In this document: in pieces, positions 59,719 to 64,000 of the stretch
How positions within the stretch are numbered: position 1 is the stretch's first letter
How the letters are laid out: each line of letters begins with the position of its first letter
Source of the DNA: Neocallimastix lanati (nom. inval.)
Lineage: Eukaryota > Neocallimastigomycota > Neocallimastigomycetes > Neocallimastigales > Neocallimastigaceae
Reading direction: 5' to 3'
Length of the DNA: 64,000 bases
Assembly: GCA_016946835.1 (NCBI GenBank)
Contig: JACVTC010000005.1
Location: 1,310,001 to 1,374,000 of the forward strand
Notes under the pieces: generated by a model
What the model was told of the DNA's origin: nothing
Database searches by the model: none
Seen by the model: the letters and a program-made list of their open reading frames with translations, nothing else
Position numbers and translations under genes: made by a program

Positions 59719-59809
<91 letters not shown>
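59719..59809. repeat. (ATT)n microsatellite, intergenic
   Basis: About 30 pure units roughly 240 bp upstream of the first NDR kinase start codon. Confidence 0.9.
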
Positions 59810-60934
59810 AATTTTTTATATGGTAAATTTTATTTTGATTTTATATATATACGAATATAATTTAATTACTACAAATTATTTTAAATTTCAAATATATATA
59901 TATATATATATATATATTTTTTTTAACTTGTTACTATATTACTTATTTGTTTTACTTTTATTAAAATAATTTCCTTTAAAAGAACATAAAATAAAAAAGT
60001 ATCAAATAGGGTATATAACATATATATTATTTATTTTTTTTTTATTCTATTTTATTTGTTTATTCTTAATATGATTAGTTTTTATAAATAATTAGAAATT
60101 CTGTTATATAAAAAGAATATTAGTATTCATAATATATATATGTATATAAAATATAATAATTTTTAATAAATAAAATAATTGTAATACCTACAATATATAT
60201 TTATTAAATGAAAAATAAAAATAAAAATAAATAAATAAATTAATGCTATTTTATACGTAAAAGGAAAAATATATGTATATAAATACTGTTTTGGTATATA
60301 TTAAAAAAAAAAAAGTAATAATAATAAAAAAAAATAAAACAAATAATATTAATAATTAAACATTAAATCAAACACTTTATACTTATAAAATTTTATAATC
60401 TTTACATTTACAAATATATTATATTATCTTTTAGTATGCTTTATATTAGTTGTTTTACAATAAATTTTATAGGTAAAGATTACAAATTTACAATTAAATT
60501 ATTTGTGGATAAAAAATAAATACAAATATATATATATTTACCTTAAAATTTTGAATTAAATCTTGTTTGATTCTTTTTAGTTAATATATATTATTAAAAA
60601 AAATAATAATAATAAAATGAAATTTATTTAAAATATTTCTTTCAGTACATATCAGCAACTTATTATTAAAGAAATATGATATAAAATTTATTATAAATAA
60701 ATTTTACTTTTTTACAGTTATATAATAATACTTTTTTATTAGTATATTTAATATTTTATTTCGTTTTACTAAATTTTCTTTTTTTTTTTAATTATAGTTT
60801 TTTATATATATATTATAAATAATACTACTTTTATTGTTATTTTTTTATTATTATTTTTCTCTTTTACTTTTATTTATACATTTTCGTATAAATAAAATTG
60901 TTTAAAATTCCATTTGAAATTTAATAAGAACTGG

Positions 60935-61012
<78 letters not shown>

Positions 61013-61301
61013 AAAGAAAAATTAATATTTAATTTTTACTCTAAAAAAAAGTAATTTATTTAAATTATTATTTTAATGATAAACTAATAAATTTGGTAAA
61101 TGAAAAAAATAATATAAAAAGATATTAATTAAAAATAAACTTTAAATAATAATAAATACTATAAACAATGGATGATATACATTAGTTTTAATATAAAAAA
61201 GTATCATTTTCATCATTTTTATATTGACTATAATATTAATAATATATTTATTCTTAGTAATGTTATTACTTAGTACTACTTTAAGCTTCTAATTTTACCA
61301 C

Positions 61302-61303
<2 letters not shown>

Positions 61304-61381
<78 letters not shown>

Positions 61382-61383
61382 CA
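61304..61383. repeat. (ATT)n microsatellite, intergenic
   Basis: About 26 pure units in the spacer between the kinase genes. Confidence 0.9.
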
Positions 61384-62537
61384 TTACTATTATTATTTAT
61401 TAATATTAATTATTATTAATATTTATTATTATTTAATGATTTTATTTATATTAATTATTTATTTATTTTATTTTATATAAAACTAAAAACATCCATAATG
61501 GTCATATATTTTATTTACTTAAGTTTTAGTAAATACATTATCATACTTTAACATGTCTGAAAAAAAAAATAATTATTAAAATTTTATAATTATATATATA
61601 TAATTATATATTATTTGTATTTTATATTAAAAAATTGTTATAGTTTGTTTTTATTTGAATTAAACGATTATTATTATTATTATTATTTTTGTTGTTGTTA
61701 TTGTTATTGCTATTATATTAATAAATATATGAAGTTCTGGTCAAAAAACAAATAATTTTTATTTTAAAATTTAATAAATACTTAAAGATTAGGATATATT
61801 AATAATAAAGGGTTAGTATTTTTTTATATTTTATTTCATTTAATTTTATATTTATATATAAATTTATTATTAATTATATGATATGAACTATTTAAATGGT
61901 ATTTCAAAAAGTATAATATTATACTACTTTATATATAATCATAGAATATTGATTATATTAAATACTTTTTTTTTTTTTGAAATTTAAAAAAAAAATATAA
62001 AATATTTTAGTATAAGATCATTTTTTTATAAATATATAAATAACAATAAAATAAGTTTATTTTTTTTTAATAAATTTTTTAAACTAATTAATTTTAACAA
62101 AACTTAAAAAAAAAGAAATTTCAAATATTTACTATTATTTTTTTTTTTTTTTTTTTTTTTAATTTCCTTTTTTAATTAATGAAGATAATTTATATTTTCA
62201 TTATTAATTTAATTTTGAAAAGTAAATAAATAGAAAGAAAAAAAAAAAAAAAATACCAAACTATCAGAGTATTTTTAAATTATGTGAATTTAATAATAAA
62301 GAAAAGAGATAAAAATTGAAAAATAAATATAGTTCATAAAACCATTTTCTTTATATATATCTAAATATTAATTAATACTTAAACTATTTTTTATTTAAAT
62401 ATATTATAATATTATATATATATATTATATATTTAATAAATATTAACACTTAGGATTAATATATCTTTTATTATAATTATTTCTTTTATGGCTTTTATTA
62501 TTATAATTTTTATTAATTATTTTATAATTATTTTATA

Positions 62538-62541
<4 letters not shown>

Positions 62542-62596
<55 letters not shown>
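62542..62596. repeat. Poly-T tract of about 55 bases
   Basis: The longest homopolymer in the window, about 180 bp downstream of the second NDR kinase stop codon; on the minus (sense) strand it is poly-A. Confidence 0.9.
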
Positions 62597-62598
<2 letters not shown>

Positions 62599-62776
62599 TA
62601 ATTGTTAGTTTTATATTCATTTTTTTTTTATTTTTTTTATTTGCTTTTTAAAGTTCAACTTTTCTTTTATTTATTATTGCTTTTATAATATTTATTTATA
62701 ATATATGCATATTATTTTTTCAAAAAGTATATGTTATTTTATTATTATATTATTATTATTATAATTTTTAAAATTA

Positions 62777-63954
<1,178 letters not shown>

Positions 63955-64000
63955 CTGTATTAAATAATATAAATTCAAACCAATTATAATTTCGGATCAA

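Larger units (their letters stand above)
59483..62776. other. Spacer between the two NDR kinase genes
   Basis: A/T-rich, with (AT)n at about 59891-59917 and 60968-61001, poly-A/poly-T runs and two (ATT)n tracts listed separately. It must hold the promoter of the first kinase (just above 59482) and the 3' UTR of the second. No further gene seen. Confidence 0.6.

Overview
The window is extremely AT-rich nuclear DNA from a eukaryote, almost certainly a fungus. It carries a WOPR (Gti1/Pac2/Wor1) regulator, a family known only from fungi. The introns are short and AT-rich with GTAAGT/GTATNN donors and YAG acceptors. Intergenic DNA is almost pure A/T with long homopolymers and (AAT)n tracts, and there are Tad/L1-type LINE fragments. 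This combination best fits the anaerobic gut fungi (Neocallimastigomycota); that placement is inference.

Layout. 1-2323: A/T spacer with a decayed copy of part of the neighbouring gene's last exon. 2324-14763 (-): a 29-exon RalGAP alpha gene whose splice phases close into one 2045-aa reading frame. 15621-16540 (-): RNase H2 subunit C, 3 exons. 17425-23205 (-): a 1544-aa F-box/LRR protein, 5 exons. 24530-25160: two structured-RNA candidates standing out from the A/T spacer. 25963-26713 (-): ribosomal protein uS12/RPS23. 27312-27608: a third RNA candidate with complementary ends. 28804-31809 (+): an intronless tail-anchored RING-H2 protein. 31810-35123: spacer with a tandem duplication. 35124-36481 (-): a secreted histidine-phosphatase-fold protein, 4 exons. 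36482-42972: a 6.5 kb gene-free stretch. 42973-46509 (+): the WOPR regulator, 4 exons. 47920-54254: at least five same-orientation (-) LINE fragments, one with a clear target-site duplication. 54626-55432 (-): three box C/D snoRNAs with guides matching LSU and SSU rRNA. 56645-59482 (-): a complete NDR-family kinase, 7 exons. 62777-63954 (-): the last three visible exons of a paralogous NDR kinase that continues past the window end.

The genes form no operon and no evident pathway cluster. Themes are growth and morphology signalling (RalGAP, NDR kinases, WOPR), ubiquitin ligation (F-box, RING) and ribosome biogenesis (RPS23, snoRNAs). Every long (AAT)n tract that touches a gene lies in an intron, so the long poly-Asn, poly-Ile or poly-Leu reading frames there are not protein. 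I found no convincing new multi-gene system. The least ordinary items are the snoRNA cluster with two snoRNAs sharing one antisense element, the LINE array with a conserved tail after the zinc finger, the unassigned RNA candidates, and the tandem NDR kinases that lack the usual APE proline.
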